This document shows positions 46,437-59,034 of a stretch of DNA of 64,000 nt, in pieces. The notes beneath the pieces were generated by a model. That model did not search any database, was not told where the DNA came from, and saw nothing but the letters and a program-made list of their open reading frames with translations. Source of the stretch: Alloalcanivorax profundimaris. Lineage in GTDB: Bacteria; Pseudomonadota; Gammaproteobacteria; Pseudomonadales; Alcanivoracaceae. Made by a program: the position numbers and the translations under genes. The DNA lies in the NCBI RefSeq assembly GCF_015265435.1, contig NZ_JABJWH010000021.1, positions 124,001-188,000 of the forward strand. The letters are read 5' to 3'. Within the stretch, counting starts at the first letter, position 1, and the number at the start of each line of letters is the position of its first letter.

Positions 46437-47786
46437 CTAGGCAGGCACCGGGGCCGGCGCCCCTTCCTCCGCCGGCTCCGCCTCCTCGCCCTCGGCGGTA
46501 AGATTGAACACCGCCATCTCCCGGCGCAGGGTGCGCGCCTGGGCTTCCAGCCGGTCGGCGGCCTTGGCGGCGTCCGCCACCAGCGCCACGTTGTCCTGGG
46601 TGACCCGATCCATTTCCACCACCGCGCGACCCACCTGCTCGATGCCCTGGGTCTGCTCCCCGGAGGCGACCCGGATCGCCGCCATGATCTCGGTGACCCG
46701 GTCCACGGAGGCGAGCATCTCCGACATGGTTTCGCCGGCCTGGTTGACCCGCTCGGCGCCCTGCCCCACCCGCTGCACCGTGTCCTCGATGAGGGTGCGG
46801 ATTTCCTTGGCCAGCCCGGCGGTATTCTGGGCCAGCTGCCGCACCTCGGAAGCGACCACCGCGAAGCCGCGGCCGTGGTCGCCGGCGCGGGCCGCTTCCA
46901 CCGAGGCGTTGATCGCCAGAATGTTGGTCTGGAAGGCGATGCCCTCGATGCGGCCGGTGATCTCCTGGATCCGTTCCGAACCGTCGCGGATGCCGCTCAT
47001 GGTGGCGGCCACCTCGCGCACCGCCTCGCCGCCGCGATGGGCCACCCGGCTGGCGCCCTGGGTGAGATCGTCCGCCTGGCGGGCATGCTCGTCATTGTTC
47101 TGCACGGTGGCGGTGAGCTCTTCCATGCTCGCCGAGGTCTGTTCCAGGGACGCGGCCAGTTGCTCGAACCGGGCGGACAGATCAGTGTTGCCGGCGGCGA
47201 TTTCCCGGGAGCCGGCATGGATGGTGTCGCTGCTGGTGCGTACCTGGCCGACGATGGCGGCCAGATTGTCGCGCATCCGGCCCAGACCGTTGTAGAGCTG
47301 GCCGATTTCATTGTTGCCCCGGCGCTCCACCGGCTCGGACAGATCCCCGGCGGCCATGCGTTCGCAATGGGCGGCCACCCGCCGCAACGGCTGGAGCACA
47401 TTGACCGTGATGCCCCACAGCACCACCGCCACCAGGCCCAGGGACGCCAGCAGCACCGTGGCCAGCACCGCGTCCAGACGGCCCGCCATGGCATGGAATT
47501 CATCCACCCGGGTGCGCACCTGGTCGCCGGAATCCGCCAGCAGGGTGTCGGCTTGCGCCGCCGCCGCGTCCGCGTTCAGGCCACGCTCCTGGCGCAACAG
47601 CTCGATGTAGGCGCCGCGCAGGGTTTCGGTGCGTTCGGCGTGCAATTGGTCGAGCGCCTCGAAGGCCTCCCCGTTGTGGTGGTTGGCGTACCCACTCACC
47701 CCGCCGATCAGCAGCACCATCAGGGTGAAGGCCGCCAGCACCAGGCTCCAGCTGCTTTTCACGGTCAGGTCGTCGAGCCACTTCAT
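46437..47786 (-). CDS. methyl-accepting chemotaxis protein
   Basis: A 449-aa chemoreceptor. The first membrane helix (WSLVLAAFTLMVLLIGGVSG, residues 13-32) is followed by a short periplasmic segment of about 70 aa (a small, helical sensor), then a second helix (VLATVLLASLGLVAVVLWGI). A HAMP domain (LQPLRRVAAHCERMAAGDLS) leads to the signalling coiled coil with the hairpin tip QTNILAINASVEAARAG and RGFAVVASEVRQLAQ. The acidic C-terminal tail lacks an obvious CheB/CheR NWETF pentapeptide. The ligand is unknown. It converges on the DAHP synthase gene. Confidence 0.95.
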   Translation of the reverse strand: MKWLDDLTVKSSWSLVLAAFTLMVLLIGGVSGYANHHNGEAFEALDQLHAERTETLRGAYIELLRQERGLNADAAAAQADTLLADSGDQVRTRVDEFHAMAGRLDAVLATVLLASLGLVAVVLWGITVNVLQPLRRVAAHCERMAAGDLSEPVERRGNNEIGQLYNGLGRMRDNLAAIVGQVRTSSDTIHAGSREIAAGNTDLSARFEQLAASLEQTSASMEELTATVQNNDEHARQADDLTQGASRVAHRGGEAVREVAATMSGIRDGSERIQEITGRIEGIAFQTNILAINASVEAARAGDHGRGFAVVASEVRQLAQNTAGLAKEIRTLIEDTVQRVGQGAERVNQAGETMSEMLASVDRVTEIMAAIRVASGEQTQGIEQVGRAVVEMDRVTQDNVALVADAAKAADRLEAQARTLRREMAVFNLTAEGEEAEPAEEGAPAPVPA

Positions 47787-47958
47787 GTTTGTCTCCCACC
47801 AGCTTGGTAATGATCCGCAGCCTACTTCCGAATCACGACGATTTCCCGACAGATCGCCGTTTTCTTAATGCAAATCAAGGAATTAGGCTTCTCCCGGCGG
47901 CACCTTCACGGCGCCCGGAATACAGCCATGACATCGGCGAAAAGCCAATAAACTTGAA

Positions 47959-47982
47959 TAAAAAAAGCGGCCCGAAGGCCGC
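47959..47982 (-). terminator. intrinsic terminator of the beta-helix/cytochrome gene
   Basis: On the minus strand a GCGGCC-TTCG-GGCCGC stem with a tetraloop is followed by T residues (the A run at 47959-47966 on the plus strand), 34 nt after the stop codon at 48016. The remaining gap to the chemoreceptor gene shows no other clear feature. Confidence 0.9.
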
Positions 47983-48015
47983 CCGAGGAGGAGGAGCAAG
48001 GAAAGCACTCAATAG

Positions 48016-51000
48016 TCAGTTGGCGCAGCCGCCCGCGTTGGTGTATTCGCCGTCCACCACGGTGTCGATCCACTGGTTCATCAGCGCCGAGGCTTCGTCG
48101 TGGGCAACGCTACGGGCAATCGGCGGCATCATCCGCTGCGGGTCGTTCTCGGCGGCCAGCCGGCAGGCGACGATGGAGTCGGCGCTGCTGCCCGGCACCA
48201 CCACGTGCTGGCGTCCGCAGGAGCCGCCGCCGGTGGCGGTGGGCTTCTTGCAGATGCCATAGCCGGCGTCCACGGCCCGGTAGTGATCCAGGTAATAGCC
48301 GGTGTTGGAGGCGGCGCCCTTGTCGTTGTGGCAATGCTGGCAGTTCACTTCCAGGTAGGCGCGTACCCGCTGCTCCACGTCCGCCGCCGAATGGGCGCTG
48401 GCGCCGCCGTCACCGGGCACGTTCCAGCGCGGCAGCCGCTCGATGTTGGTGGCCACGCCCTGGCCGTCCAGTTCCAGGTCCGGGGCGCCGGCCAACAGGC
48501 CCTGGTCGATCCAGTACTGGAGCTGGTTGACGCGGGGGAAGCCGGCCTGGCCGGCGGTGCCCATGAAGCTGCTTTCCGGCTGGTAGGCGCGGTTCAGGTT
48601 GCGGGGCTTGGGCCCGATGGGGGCGCTGCCCCCGGGCCGGTCGTCGTTGCCGTGGCAGGTGATGCACTGATTGGCGTTGGGCACCGAATAGCCGGCGGTC
48701 TCGCCGCTCACCACCTGGCCGGTGTTGGCGTCCCGGTAGTGCCAGTGCACCGCCCGGCTGCCGCCGCCGGGGGCGAAGCGGGCCACCATCTCGCCGTCCT
48801 GCTGCTCCCAGATGTAGGGCAGCCCGGCCCAGAACGCCTTGCCGCTCTGGCTGGTGCGTTTGATCAGCAGGCGGGTTTCCACCAGTTCCTCACTGCCGTT
48901 GGCTTCGTCGGTGAACGCAAAGGTCTTGGCGATCACCGTGCCCACCGGGAAGTCGATGGCGCCGTTGACGTTATTGCCATCCTGGCCGTCCCGGTACACC
49001 GCCTGCTCGCCGGGCGGAATGAAGGCGACCCGGTACTTGGTGGCGTAATCCGAGAACAGCTTGGTGTTGAGCACGAAGGGCACGCCGCCCTCGTGGGGCA
49101 GGCTGCGTGGATCGTCCGCGTCGGCGAACAGGTTGTACTGCTCCAGGCGCGGGCAATCCACTTCCAGGGCGGCGCGGTTGATTTCGCCCTCCGCCACTTC
49201 CTGCTCGCACAGGTGGTTGGTGTATTCCTCGGTGGTGGCCGGGTCGTAGTCGCCGCTGGGTTCGAACGGCGGGATCTCCACCCGGGGCAACGGCTCCAGT
49301 ACGCGGCCGAAGCGCGCCTGGCAGTCGTGGTCCTCAAGCCGGGTGTCGGAGGGGAAATTCAACAGGCCGCCGATGATGTCCACCAGACCGCCCGGGGTCA
49401 GGATCGAGAGGTCCTGGTCGAGCAGGCCCATGACCAGCTCCAGGCCGTCGGTGCCGTGGAAGTTCAGATAGGGGGCGCTGTCGTCGGACAGCTCGTTGTC
49501 ATGGAAACAGGAGCCCCAGGTGGGCAGCTTGCGCTCGCCCTGGTCGTCGAACTTGTAGGCGTTGTAGTGGCAGGACGGATTGGGGTGCTCGTTGGTGTGG
49601 ATCGGCTTGCCGTTGTCGTCGCTGGGCACCGGGTTGCCCTGGGCGTCCACCGGGTAGGGGCAATCCGCGTCCAGATCGTCACGCAGGCCGTCCCAGATGA
49701 TGTGCGCGCCCCGGCCCAGGTTGGCCAGATTCCGCAGGCTGGAAAGCAGCTCCGTGGGGTCGTTGAGGGTGGGCAGGTTCTTCAGGCCGATCAGGGTGGG
49801 CAGCACGCTTTCGATGTCGCCGGCCAGGGTTTTCTGCAGGTCCGGCGGCGGCAGGTCGTAGCCGGAGTTGGTCATCACATTGTCGTGGATGTGCAGACCT
49901 TCGGTGTACGGGTCCAGCTTCTTGTCGGCGGTGTTGCCGGGGCCGTCGATCAGTTCATAGCTGATGTAGAGCACGGCGGCGGTGCTGTGGTCCTCGAACA
50001 CATTGTCGAACACCTCGATGTTGTCGTAGCCCAGGGTGATGAACCCCACGCCACGCGGCACCACGGACACCAGACCGCTGTGGGCGAAGTTGTAGGTGTT
50101 GTTGTTGCGCGCCAGGTTATTGACCATCACCGAGGTGTCTCCGTACTGGGTGATGTTCTCCAGGTCGTAGATCAGGAAGCCGCCGGTGTTGCACTCGGCC
50201 ACGTTGTTGTCGTACTCGCCGCCCTGCACGTTCTCGATCTCGAAGCCCATGACGTTATAGGCGGCGCGGCTGTCGCGGATGATGGCGGTGTTGGTCTGGC
50301 CCACGTAGATGCCGGCGTCGGAGGCGCCGATGGATTCCGAATCCTCCACCAGGATGTTCTCCGATTCCACCGGGTAGATGCCGTAGCGGCCGCTGTCGGA
50401 GCTGGGCACGTAGTCCGGCGCCGGGTCACCCTGGTTGAACGGCGGCGCGGTGCAGGCCACGTTGATGCGCTGGGCGTAGTTGTCCCCGGTGATGGCGCCG
50501 CCACCGCCGGACCACAGGGCGCGCACGTCCCTCAGGGTACCCCACTTCACGCCCTTGAGCTTGAAGGCGTCGCCGGGGGAATCGAGGATGGTGATGCCTT
50601 CCACCACCAGGCCACGTACGTTGAGCGCCTCCAGGCCGGTGACGTTGACGCTGTCGCGGAACGACAGCACCGTCTTGTCCTTGCCGCAGCCTTTTACCCG
50701 CACGTTCTCGGTGGCCTGGATCAGCAGGCCCTCGTCGAGCTCGAAGTAGCCGCAGCCGAATTCCAGGGTGTCGCGGGGCTTGAGGCGAATCATGGCGTCC
50801 ACCATGTCGGCGGTGGCGTCCGGGCCCGGCTCCACCCGGAAGGTGCGGCCTTCGGTGAAACGGTCCGGCACCTCTTCCTCGGGCTGGTTGGGGGTGGGAT
50901 CGGCGCCATCGCCGCTCCCTCCCCCGCCGCCGGAACCGCCCCCACCCCCGCAGGCGCTCAATGCCAGAACGGCGGCCAACAGCCAGGCCGCCGGTGAATA

Positions 51001-51021
51001 CCGGGATACGTCGCTCGTCAT
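48016..51021 (-). CDS. lipoprotein with parallel beta-helix domain fused to a diheme c-type cytochrome
   Basis: A 1001-aa protein. The signal peptide ends in a lipobox LALSAC with Cys24, followed by a Gly/Ser linker (GGGGGSGGGGGSG) and a Pro/Glu-rich stretch, so it is a lipoprotein. Residues about 60-470 form a right-handed parallel beta-helix (repeated V/N/D coils such as VVEGITILDSPGDAFKLKGV, IRDSRAAYNVMGFEIENVQG). The C-terminal region (about 600-1001) matches SO_2930-type cytochromes, with two haem sites QCITCHG (Cys786/789-His790) and NCQHCHN (Cys894/897-His898). The two domains are usually adjacent separate genes, so this looks like a natural fusion. Confidence 0.85.
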   Translation of the reverse strand: MTSDVSRYSPAAWLLAAVLALSACGGGGGSGGGGGSGDGADPTPNQPEEEVPDRFTEGRTFRVEPGPDATADMVDAMIRLKPRDTLEFGCGYFELDEGLLIQATENVRVKGCGKDKTVLSFRDSVNVTGLEALNVRGLVVEGITILDSPGDAFKLKGVKWGTLRDVRALWSGGGGAITGDNYAQRINVACTAPPFNQGDPAPDYVPSSDSGRYGIYPVESENILVEDSESIGASDAGIYVGQTNTAIIRDSRAAYNVMGFEIENVQGGEYDNNVAECNTGGFLIYDLENITQYGDTSVMVNNLARNNNTYNFAHSGLVSVVPRGVGFITLGYDNIEVFDNVFEDHSTAAVLYISYELIDGPGNTADKKLDPYTEGLHIHDNVMTNSGYDLPPPDLQKTLAGDIESVLPTLIGLKNLPTLNDPTELLSSLRNLANLGRGAHIIWDGLRDDLDADCPYPVDAQGNPVPSDDNGKPIHTNEHPNPSCHYNAYKFDDQGERKLPTWGSCFHDNELSDDSAPYLNFHGTDGLELVMGLLDQDLSILTPGGLVDIIGGLLNFPSDTRLEDHDCQARFGRVLEPLPRVEIPPFEPSGDYDPATTEEYTNHLCEQEVAEGEINRAALEVDCPRLEQYNLFADADDPRSLPHEGGVPFVLNTKLFSDYATKYRVAFIPPGEQAVYRDGQDGNNVNGAIDFPVGTVIAKTFAFTDEANGSEELVETRLLIKRTSQSGKAFWAGLPYIWEQQDGEMVARFAPGGGSRAVHWHYRDANTGQVVSGETAGYSVPNANQCITCHGNDDRPGGSAPIGPKPRNLNRAYQPESSFMGTAGQAGFPRVNQLQYWIDQGLLAGAPDLELDGQGVATNIERLPRWNVPGDGGASAHSAADVEQRVRAYLEVNCQHCHNDKGAASNTGYYLDHYRAVDAGYGICKKPTATGGGSCGRQHVVVPGSSADSIVACRLAAENDPQRMMPPIARSVAHDEASALMNQWIDTVVDGEYTNAGGCAN

Positions 51022-51146
51022 CGTCCTGCCCTCTTGCTCTTGTGTTGTCGGGTGCAGTGATTGGTACGTTTGTACGACGTTTCGCCGTGAAGAGGTGTAT
51101 GGATATTGTGAAGGCTTGGTGAATGGGGGTATGGGGGCGTGGTTCT

Positions 51147-51184
51147 GTAGGAGCGGCCGGGCGGCGTTCCGCTTCAGTCGCGAT
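51147..51184 (+). repeat. REP-like element, copy 5
   Basis: The 38-bp unit starts GTAGGAGCGGCCGGGCGGCG and ends CTTCAGTCGCGAT, nearly identical to the unit at 5251-5288. It is in the 378-bp gene-free stretch between the lipoprotein gene and tRNA-Ser. Confidence 0.8.
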
Positions 51185-51214
51185 TCGGCGTGTGGGGGGC
51201 GCTCCTAACGCTTG

Positions 51215-51337
51215 GGCGCGCTGCGCGCGCCGAGAGGGAGGGATTGGCTCGCTTCGCTCGGGGCTGCGCCCCGTCGCCGCGTTGCGGCGACGCCCCTCAC
51301 GGCGCTTCGCGCCGTTCGGTCGAACCGGAGGGTTCGA
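51215..51337. repeat. chain of short perfect hairpins upstream of tRNA-Ser 3' end
   Basis: Five perfect inverted repeats follow one another: GGCGCGC/GCGCGCC (51215-51231), CGGGGC/GCCCCG (51259-51273), CGTCGCCGC/GCGGCGACG (51272-51292), ACGGCGC/GCGCCGT (51299-51315) and TCGAACC/GGTTCGA (51320-51337). Loops are 3-4 nt. The last unit contains the tRNA T-arm word GGTTCGA. The density is far above anything else in the window. Confidence 0.75.
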
Positions 51338-51345
51338 ATGAAGTG

Positions 51346-51413
51346 CTCCCTCTCCGCCAGACACAAAAAAGCCCGGCTTAGCCCGGGCTTTTTTGTGTCT
51401 GGCGGAGAGGGAG
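51346..51413. repeat. 31-bp inverted repeat formed from the tRNA-Ser 3' end and its terminator
   Basis: CTCCCTCTCCGCCAGACACA onwards at 51346-51376 is repeated in inverse at 51383-51413 with only 6 nt between. The right arm is the true tRNA-Ser acceptor 3' strand plus trailer; the left arm is an inverted copy that includes a second CCGCCA. The central AAAAAAGCCCGG/CCGGGCTTTTTT part is a bidirectional intrinsic terminator for tRNA-Ser. Confidence 0.9.
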
Positions 51414-51490
51414 GGATTCGAACCCTCGATACGAGTAATACGTATGGTTCCTTAGCAGGGAACTGGTTTCAGCCACTCACCCACCTCTCC
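51400..51490 (-). tRNA. tRNA-Ser (anticodon GCT)
   Basis: A 91-nt class II tRNA on the minus strand. Acceptor stem GGAGAGG/CCTCTCC with discriminator G and encoded CCA (51400-51402); anticodon loop CTGCTAA gives GCT (complement of 51454-51456); long variable arm (ATACGTATTACTCGTAT); T-arm GAGGGTTCGAATCCCTC. The csrA-tRNA-Ser order is a common gammaproteobacterial arrangement. Confidence 0.97.
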
Positions 51491-51544
51491 GGAACTGTAT
51501 TGGCGCGCATGATACCAGCTTAGCTGGAAAATACAGCCCAAAAA

Positions 51545-51736
51545 TTACACATTCTCGCTGCCGTCGCCGGTTTTTTCGTGCTGAATGCGCTGGTAAATCT
51601 CTTCCCGGTGCACGGCGACTTCCTTGGGCGCGTTGACGCCGATGCGGACCTGATTGCCCTTGACGCCGAGCACGGTGACGGTGACGTCATCGCCAACCAT
51701 CAGCGTCTCGCCGACGCGGCGCGTAAGTATCAGCAT
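51545..51736 (-). CDS. csrA: carbon storage regulator CsrA
   Basis: A 63-aa RNA-binding post-transcriptional regulator. [40 protein letters not shown] and REEIYQRI match CsrA/RsmA across the whole protein, including the Leu4 and Arg44 RNA-contact regions. GGAGGGA precedes the ATG. It lies between lysC and tRNA-Ser, the conserved alaS-lysC-csrA order. The 181-bp lysC-csrA gap has promoter capacity but no clear motif. Confidence 0.98.
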   Translation of the reverse strand: MLILTRRVGETLMVGDDVTVTVLGVKGNQVRIGVNAPKEVAVHREEIYQRIQHEKTGDGSENV

Positions 51737-51917
51737 GGAAAATCCCTCCTGGGTCCATCAGATTGTTCAGTGAGCGCTTTATCGCACCTCGGTCAAACCT
51801 GCGAATCCCTCTCTCGCGCCGGGTACGAAGGCCGCATTATGCAGGATCAAACCGGCAAAGTCTTCCCGCCGTGGGGAATCCGCCACCGGCCCCGCCAGGG
51901 GCCGGCGCGGGGCCACC

Positions 51918-53144
51918 TCAGGCGGCCGGCTGGTCCAGTTCGAAGGCCTGATGCAGAGCGCGCACGGCCAGTTCCAAATATTTCTCGGCGACCACCACGG
52001 ACACCTTGATCTCGGACGTGGAGATCATGGTGATGTTGACGCCCTCGGCGGCCAGGGTCTCGAACATCTTGCTGGCCACGCCGGCGTGGGAACGCATGCC
52101 CACGCCCACCAGGGAGATCTTGGCGATCTTGTCGTCACCGATGATTTCCGGGTTGCCCAGTTCCTCGGCGGCCTGCTTGAGGGCCTCCTTGGCTTTGGCG
52201 AAGTCGTTGCGGTGCACGGTGAAGGTGAAGTCCGTGGCGCCGTCGGCGCCCACGTTCTGCACGATCATGTCCACTTCGATGTTGGCGTCGCTCACCGGGC
52301 CCAGGATCTTGAAAGCGATGCCCGGGGTGTCCGGCGCGCCGCGCACGGTGATCTTTGCTTCGTCACGGGTAAAAGCGATGCCTGAAATAACCGGCTTTTC
52401 CATATCCACCTCGTCGTCGACGGTAATGAGGGTGCCCGGGCCCTCCTGAAAACTGGACAGTACGCGCAGCGGCACGTTGTATTTGCCGGCGAATTCCACC
52501 GAACGGATCTGCAGCACCTTGGAACCGAGGCTGGCCATTTCCAGCATTTCCTCGAAGGTGATCTTGTCCAGACGGCGGGCGTTGTCCACCACCCGCGGGT
52601 CGGTGGTATAGACGCCGTCCACGTCGGTGTAGATCTGGCACTCGTCGGCCTGCAGGGCGGCGGCCAGCGCCACGGCGGTGGTGTCGGAACCGCCCCGGCC
52701 CAGGGTGGTGATGTTGCCGTCGTCGTCGATGCCCTGGAAGCCGGCGACCACCACTACGCGCCCGGCGTTCAGGTCGCCGCGCATCTTGTTCTCATCGATG
52801 TCCTCGATGCGGGCCTTGGAGTGGCTGTGGTCGGTGCGGATCGGCACCTGCCAGCCGGTGTAGGAACGGGCGTCCACGCCGCGCTGCTGCAGCGCCATGG
52901 ACAACAGGGCGATGGTCACCTGCTCGCCGGTGGACACCAGCACGTCCATCTCGCGGGTGCTGGGCTGGTCGCTGACGCCGTTGGCGAGCTCGATCAGGCG
53001 GTTGGTTTCGCCGCTCATGGCGGAGACCACCACGACCACCTGATCCCCCCGTTCCTGGAAGCGCGCCACCCGTTCGGCGACGGCCTGGATGCGTTCGACG
53101 GTCCCGACCGAGGTGCCGCCGTATTTCTGAACGATGAGTGCCAT
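51918..53144 (-). CDS. lysC: aspartate kinase
   Basis: A 408-aa aspartokinase, first enzyme of the lysine/threonine/methionine pathway. [20 protein letters not shown] is the nucleotide-binding start, then [28 protein letters not shown] and [13 protein letters not shown]. Two C-terminal ACT domains (from about residue 265) should bind lysine and threonine. The ATG at 53144 is the family start; an open frame continues upstream through REP elements. It shows no lysine riboswitch; a REP pair occupies the 148-nt gap to alaS. Confidence 0.97.
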   Translation of the reverse strand: MALIVQKYGGTSVGTVERIQAVAERVARFQERGDQVVVVVSAMSGETNRLIELANGVSDQPSTREMDVLVSTGEQVTIALLSMALQQRGVDARSYTGWQVPIRTDHSHSKARIEDIDENKMRGDLNAGRVVVVAGFQGIDDDGNITTLGRGGSDTTAVALAAALQADECQIYTDVDGVYTTDPRVVDNARRLDKITFEEMLEMASLGSKVLQIRSVEFAGKYNVPLRVLSSFQEGPGTLITVDDEVDMEKPVISGIAFTRDEAKITVRGAPDTPGIAFKILGPVSDANIEVDMIVQNVGADGATDFTFTVHRNDFAKAKEALKQAAEELGNPEIIGDDKIAKISLVGVGMRSHAGVASKMFETLAAEGVNITMISTSEIKVSVVVAEKYLELAVRALHQAFELDQPAA

Positions 53145-53228
53145 AAATGACTTTTTCTGCAAAAAGGGGCGCGAAAGGATAGCATTTTCGCGCCGGGGTT
53201 TCATGTGAAGGCCCCGGAGGCGCGGGGT

Positions 53229-53286
53229 ATCGCGGCTGAAGCCGCTCCTACAGTATCTTCTTGGCAGGAGCGGCTTCAGCCGCGAT
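53229..53286. repeat. inverted REP-like pair (copies 6 and 7) between alaS and lysC
   Basis: ATCGCGGCTGAAGCCGCTCC (53229 on) and its exact inverse ending at 53286 form a perfect 21-bp stem around a 16-nt loop. It starts 7 nt after the alaS stop and may protect or partly terminate alaS transcripts before lysC. Confidence 0.9.
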
Positions 53287-53292
53287 GGGTTT

Positions 53293-55890
<2,598 letters not shown>

Positions 55891-55963
55891 ACGGAACAAA
55901 CACTTACCGGAAATTGGGGAACGGCAGTATAGCGTTGTCCCGGAGCGGTTGCGATGGGGCCGG

Positions 55964-56728
55964 TTACTTGAAAAAGGCGGCGGTGCAGACCAGCACCACC
56001 ATCACCAGCAGGATCCACTTGAGCACCTTCTGGGACACCTTGTGGGCGAAGCCCACGCCCAGGCGCACCCCCAGCAGCATGCCCGCCCCCACCAGCAGCC
56101 CCGGCAGCCAGGCCACCTGGCCGCGCCAGGCGAAAATGCTCAGGGCCAGCACGGTGAAGCCGGCGGTGATGGCCAGTTTGAGGCCATTGGTGCGCACCAG
56201 GTCGTAGCGCAGCTGGCCGGCCAGCACCGCGATCAGCAGAAAGCCCACCCCGGCCTGGGCGAAACCGCCGTAGGCGCCGGTGAGGAACAACCCGGCCCAG
56301 GCCGCCGGCGTGGACGCCAGCGTGCGGGGCGCCTCGTCGGGCCCGGCCACCAGGGTGGCCGGTTTCACCACCATGATCACCGCCATCACCACCAGGGTGG
56401 TCAGCAGCACCGGTTCGAGAATGTCCGTGGGCAGAAACGACGCCGCCAGGCTGCCCAGCAGCGCCCCGGCCAGAGTGGGAATCAGGATGCCGGGCAAGGT
56501 ACCGAACGGCATGGAGCCGTGGCGGTGAAACTGGCGCACGCCTTCCAGGCACTGCATCAGCACGCCCACGCGCATGGTGCCGTTGGCCAGGGCCGGGCCC
56601 ATGCCAGTGAGCATCAGCAACGGCAGGATCAGCAGGCCGCCACCGCCGGCCAGGGTATTGATGAAACCGGCGATCACGCCGGAGCCCAGCAGAGCGGCGA
56701 CCAGCCAGGGGTCGGCGAGGTATTCCAT
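55964..56728 (-). CDS. TSUP family membrane transporter (TauE/SafE type)
   Basis: A 254-aa inner-membrane protein with about seven or eight hydrophobic helices. The duplicated TSUP signature is seen as [20 protein letters not shown] in the N-terminal half and [20 protein letters not shown] in the C-terminal half. Members move sulfite, sulfoacetate or other organic anions; the substrate here is not deducible. It lies between recX and alaS, transcribed in the same direction. Confidence 0.93.
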   Translation of the reverse strand: MEYLADPWLVAALLGSGVIAGFINTLAGGGGLLILPLLMLTGMGPALANGTMRVGVLMQCLEGVRQFHRHGSMPFGTLPGILIPTLAGALLGSLAASFLPTDILEPVLLTTLVVMAVIMVVKPATLVAGPDEAPRTLASTPAAWAGLFLTGAYGGFAQAGVGFLLIAVLAGQLRYDLVRTNGLKLAITAGFTVLALSIFAWRGQVAWLPGLLVGAGMLLGVRLGVGFAHKVSQKVLKWILLVMVVLVCTAAFFK

Positions 56729-56739
56729 GGGGAAGCGCC

Positions 56740-57211
56740 TTAATCCTCGAAAGCGTCCAGGGCGGCGAAACTCTGCTCCGCGTCGAAGCCACGGGATTGC
56801 AGAAAGCGCAGCTGTTTGGCTTTTTCCTTGCGATCCGCCGGCGCCTGCCGGAAGCGGCGCCCGTGCACCTCCCGGGCCAGGGCGAACCAGTCACAGTCGG
56901 TCTCGTCCAGGGCTTCCGCCACCAGGGGCTCGGCCACGCCCTTCTCGCGCAGCTCGGCGCGAATGCGCAACGGCCCCTGGCCGCGTTCGATGCGCGAACG
57001 CACGAAAAAACCGGCGAAGCGCCGGTCATCCAGAAAGTCGTGCTCCTCGCACCAGCCCAGCACCGCCTCCAGCGGCGCCTCGTCGCCGAACTTGCGGCGC
57101 ATTTTCAGGGCCAGTTCGGACCGGGCGTGGTCCCGCCGCGCCAGCAGCTTGATGGCGTACTGACGCAGCGTGGCCTCGTCCACGGGGCCGTCGCCGGCCC
57201 CGTCACGCCGT

Positions 57212-57219
<8 letters not shown>
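56740..57219 (-). CDS. recX: regulatory protein RecX
   Basis: A 159-aa RecX, a modulator that caps RecA filaments. The three-helix repeats are visible: [57 protein letters not shown], and the C-terminal [14 protein letters not shown]. It overlaps recA by 8 nt (57212-57219), so it is translated with recA from the same SOS-controlled message. Confidence 0.96.
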
Positions 57220-58249
<1,030 letters not shown>

Positions 58250-58322
58250 TGGTGAACCCCTCTTCGATTCCGTGTGCCGCCCACCGTGGTTACAGCCATC
58301 CGTCCTGACCCGATGACCAGCA

Positions 58323-58338
58323 CTGTCTATTTGGACAG
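58323..58338 (-). promoter_or_regulatory. LexA (SOS) box of recA
   Basis: CTGTCTATTTGGACAG fits CTGT-N8-ACAG exactly. It is 74 nt before the recA ATG, within the recA/pncC gap, and should place recA-recX under SOS control. Confidence 0.9.
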
Positions 58339-58381
58339 CATTATGGGCAGTGTTTGGCCGGGCTGCAACCCCCGGCCGTGA

Positions 58382-58867
58382 TCACGCCGCCAGGCGCGCC
58401 CGCAGGCCGTCCAGGGCGGCGGCGATGGTGGCCCGGCGTACCGCCGCGCGGTCACCGGGAAAATGAAAGACCTCGGCACGGGACCAGTCCGGGCCCTGGG
58501 CCCAGGCGATCCACACCGTGCCCACCGGCTTGTCGTCGGTGCCACCGCCGGGGCCGGCCACGCCGCTCACCGCCACGCTGAGATCCGCCCGCGAGCGGGT
58601 CAGCGCGCCGCGCGCCATTTCCAGCACCGTGGCCTCGCTGACCGCGCCGTGGCGCTCCAGGGTGGCGGCGGCCACGCCCAGCATTTCCATCTTGGCGTCG
58701 TTGGAGTAGGTGACGAAGCCGCGCTCGAACCAGTCCGAGGAGCCGGCCACCTCGGTGAGCGCCTGGGCGATGCCGCCGCCGGTGCAGGATTCCGCGGTGG
58801 CCACCTTCAGGCCATGGTCGAGCAGATCGCGGGCCAGCGCCCGGACCGCCTGGTCGATGTCCGTCAC
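58382..58867 (-). CDS. pncC: nicotinamide-nucleotide amidase (CinA C-terminal family)
   Basis: A 161-aa PncC/CinA-C protein that deamidates nicotinamide mononucleotide in pyridine-nucleotide recycling. Signatures are KVATAESCTGGGIAQALTEV, WFERGFVTYSNDAKMEMLGV and SVAVSGVAGPGGGTDDKPVG. The start is GTG with AAGGAG 5 nt upstream, so the longer upstream frame is not used. It is the single-domain version, and its position before recA is the common one. Confidence 0.95.
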   Translation of the reverse strand: MTDIDQAVRALARDLLDHGLKVATAESCTGGGIAQALTEVAGSSDWFERGFVTYSNDAKMEMLGVAAATLERHGAVSEATVLEMARGALTRSRADLSVAVSGVAGPGGGTDDKPVGTVWIAWAQGPDWSRAEVFHFPGDRAAVRRATIAAALDGLRARLAA

Positions 58868-59034
58868 GTGGGCTCCTTCGGATTGCCGGCCAATGAAGCC
58901 GCCATCATACCGCTCCGCCGCGCCGGCAAATAGGCCCCCTCGAACGGCCCCCGGCTTGACCTGGATCATGGGCGAAAAGCCGTGCCTCTATAACATGGAT
59001 ATCACTTACCGCTTTCCTGTCGAGGAGTTCATCG

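Noticed and set aside
48100-50997. 965-aa plus-strand frame opposite the beta-helix/cytochrome gene
   Set aside because: Antisense shadow; the minus strand has a lipobox, haem motifs and a terminator.
53145-53292. Lysine riboswitch before lysC
   Set aside because: The gap is only 148 nt and is filled mainly by a REP pair; no L-box core was seen.
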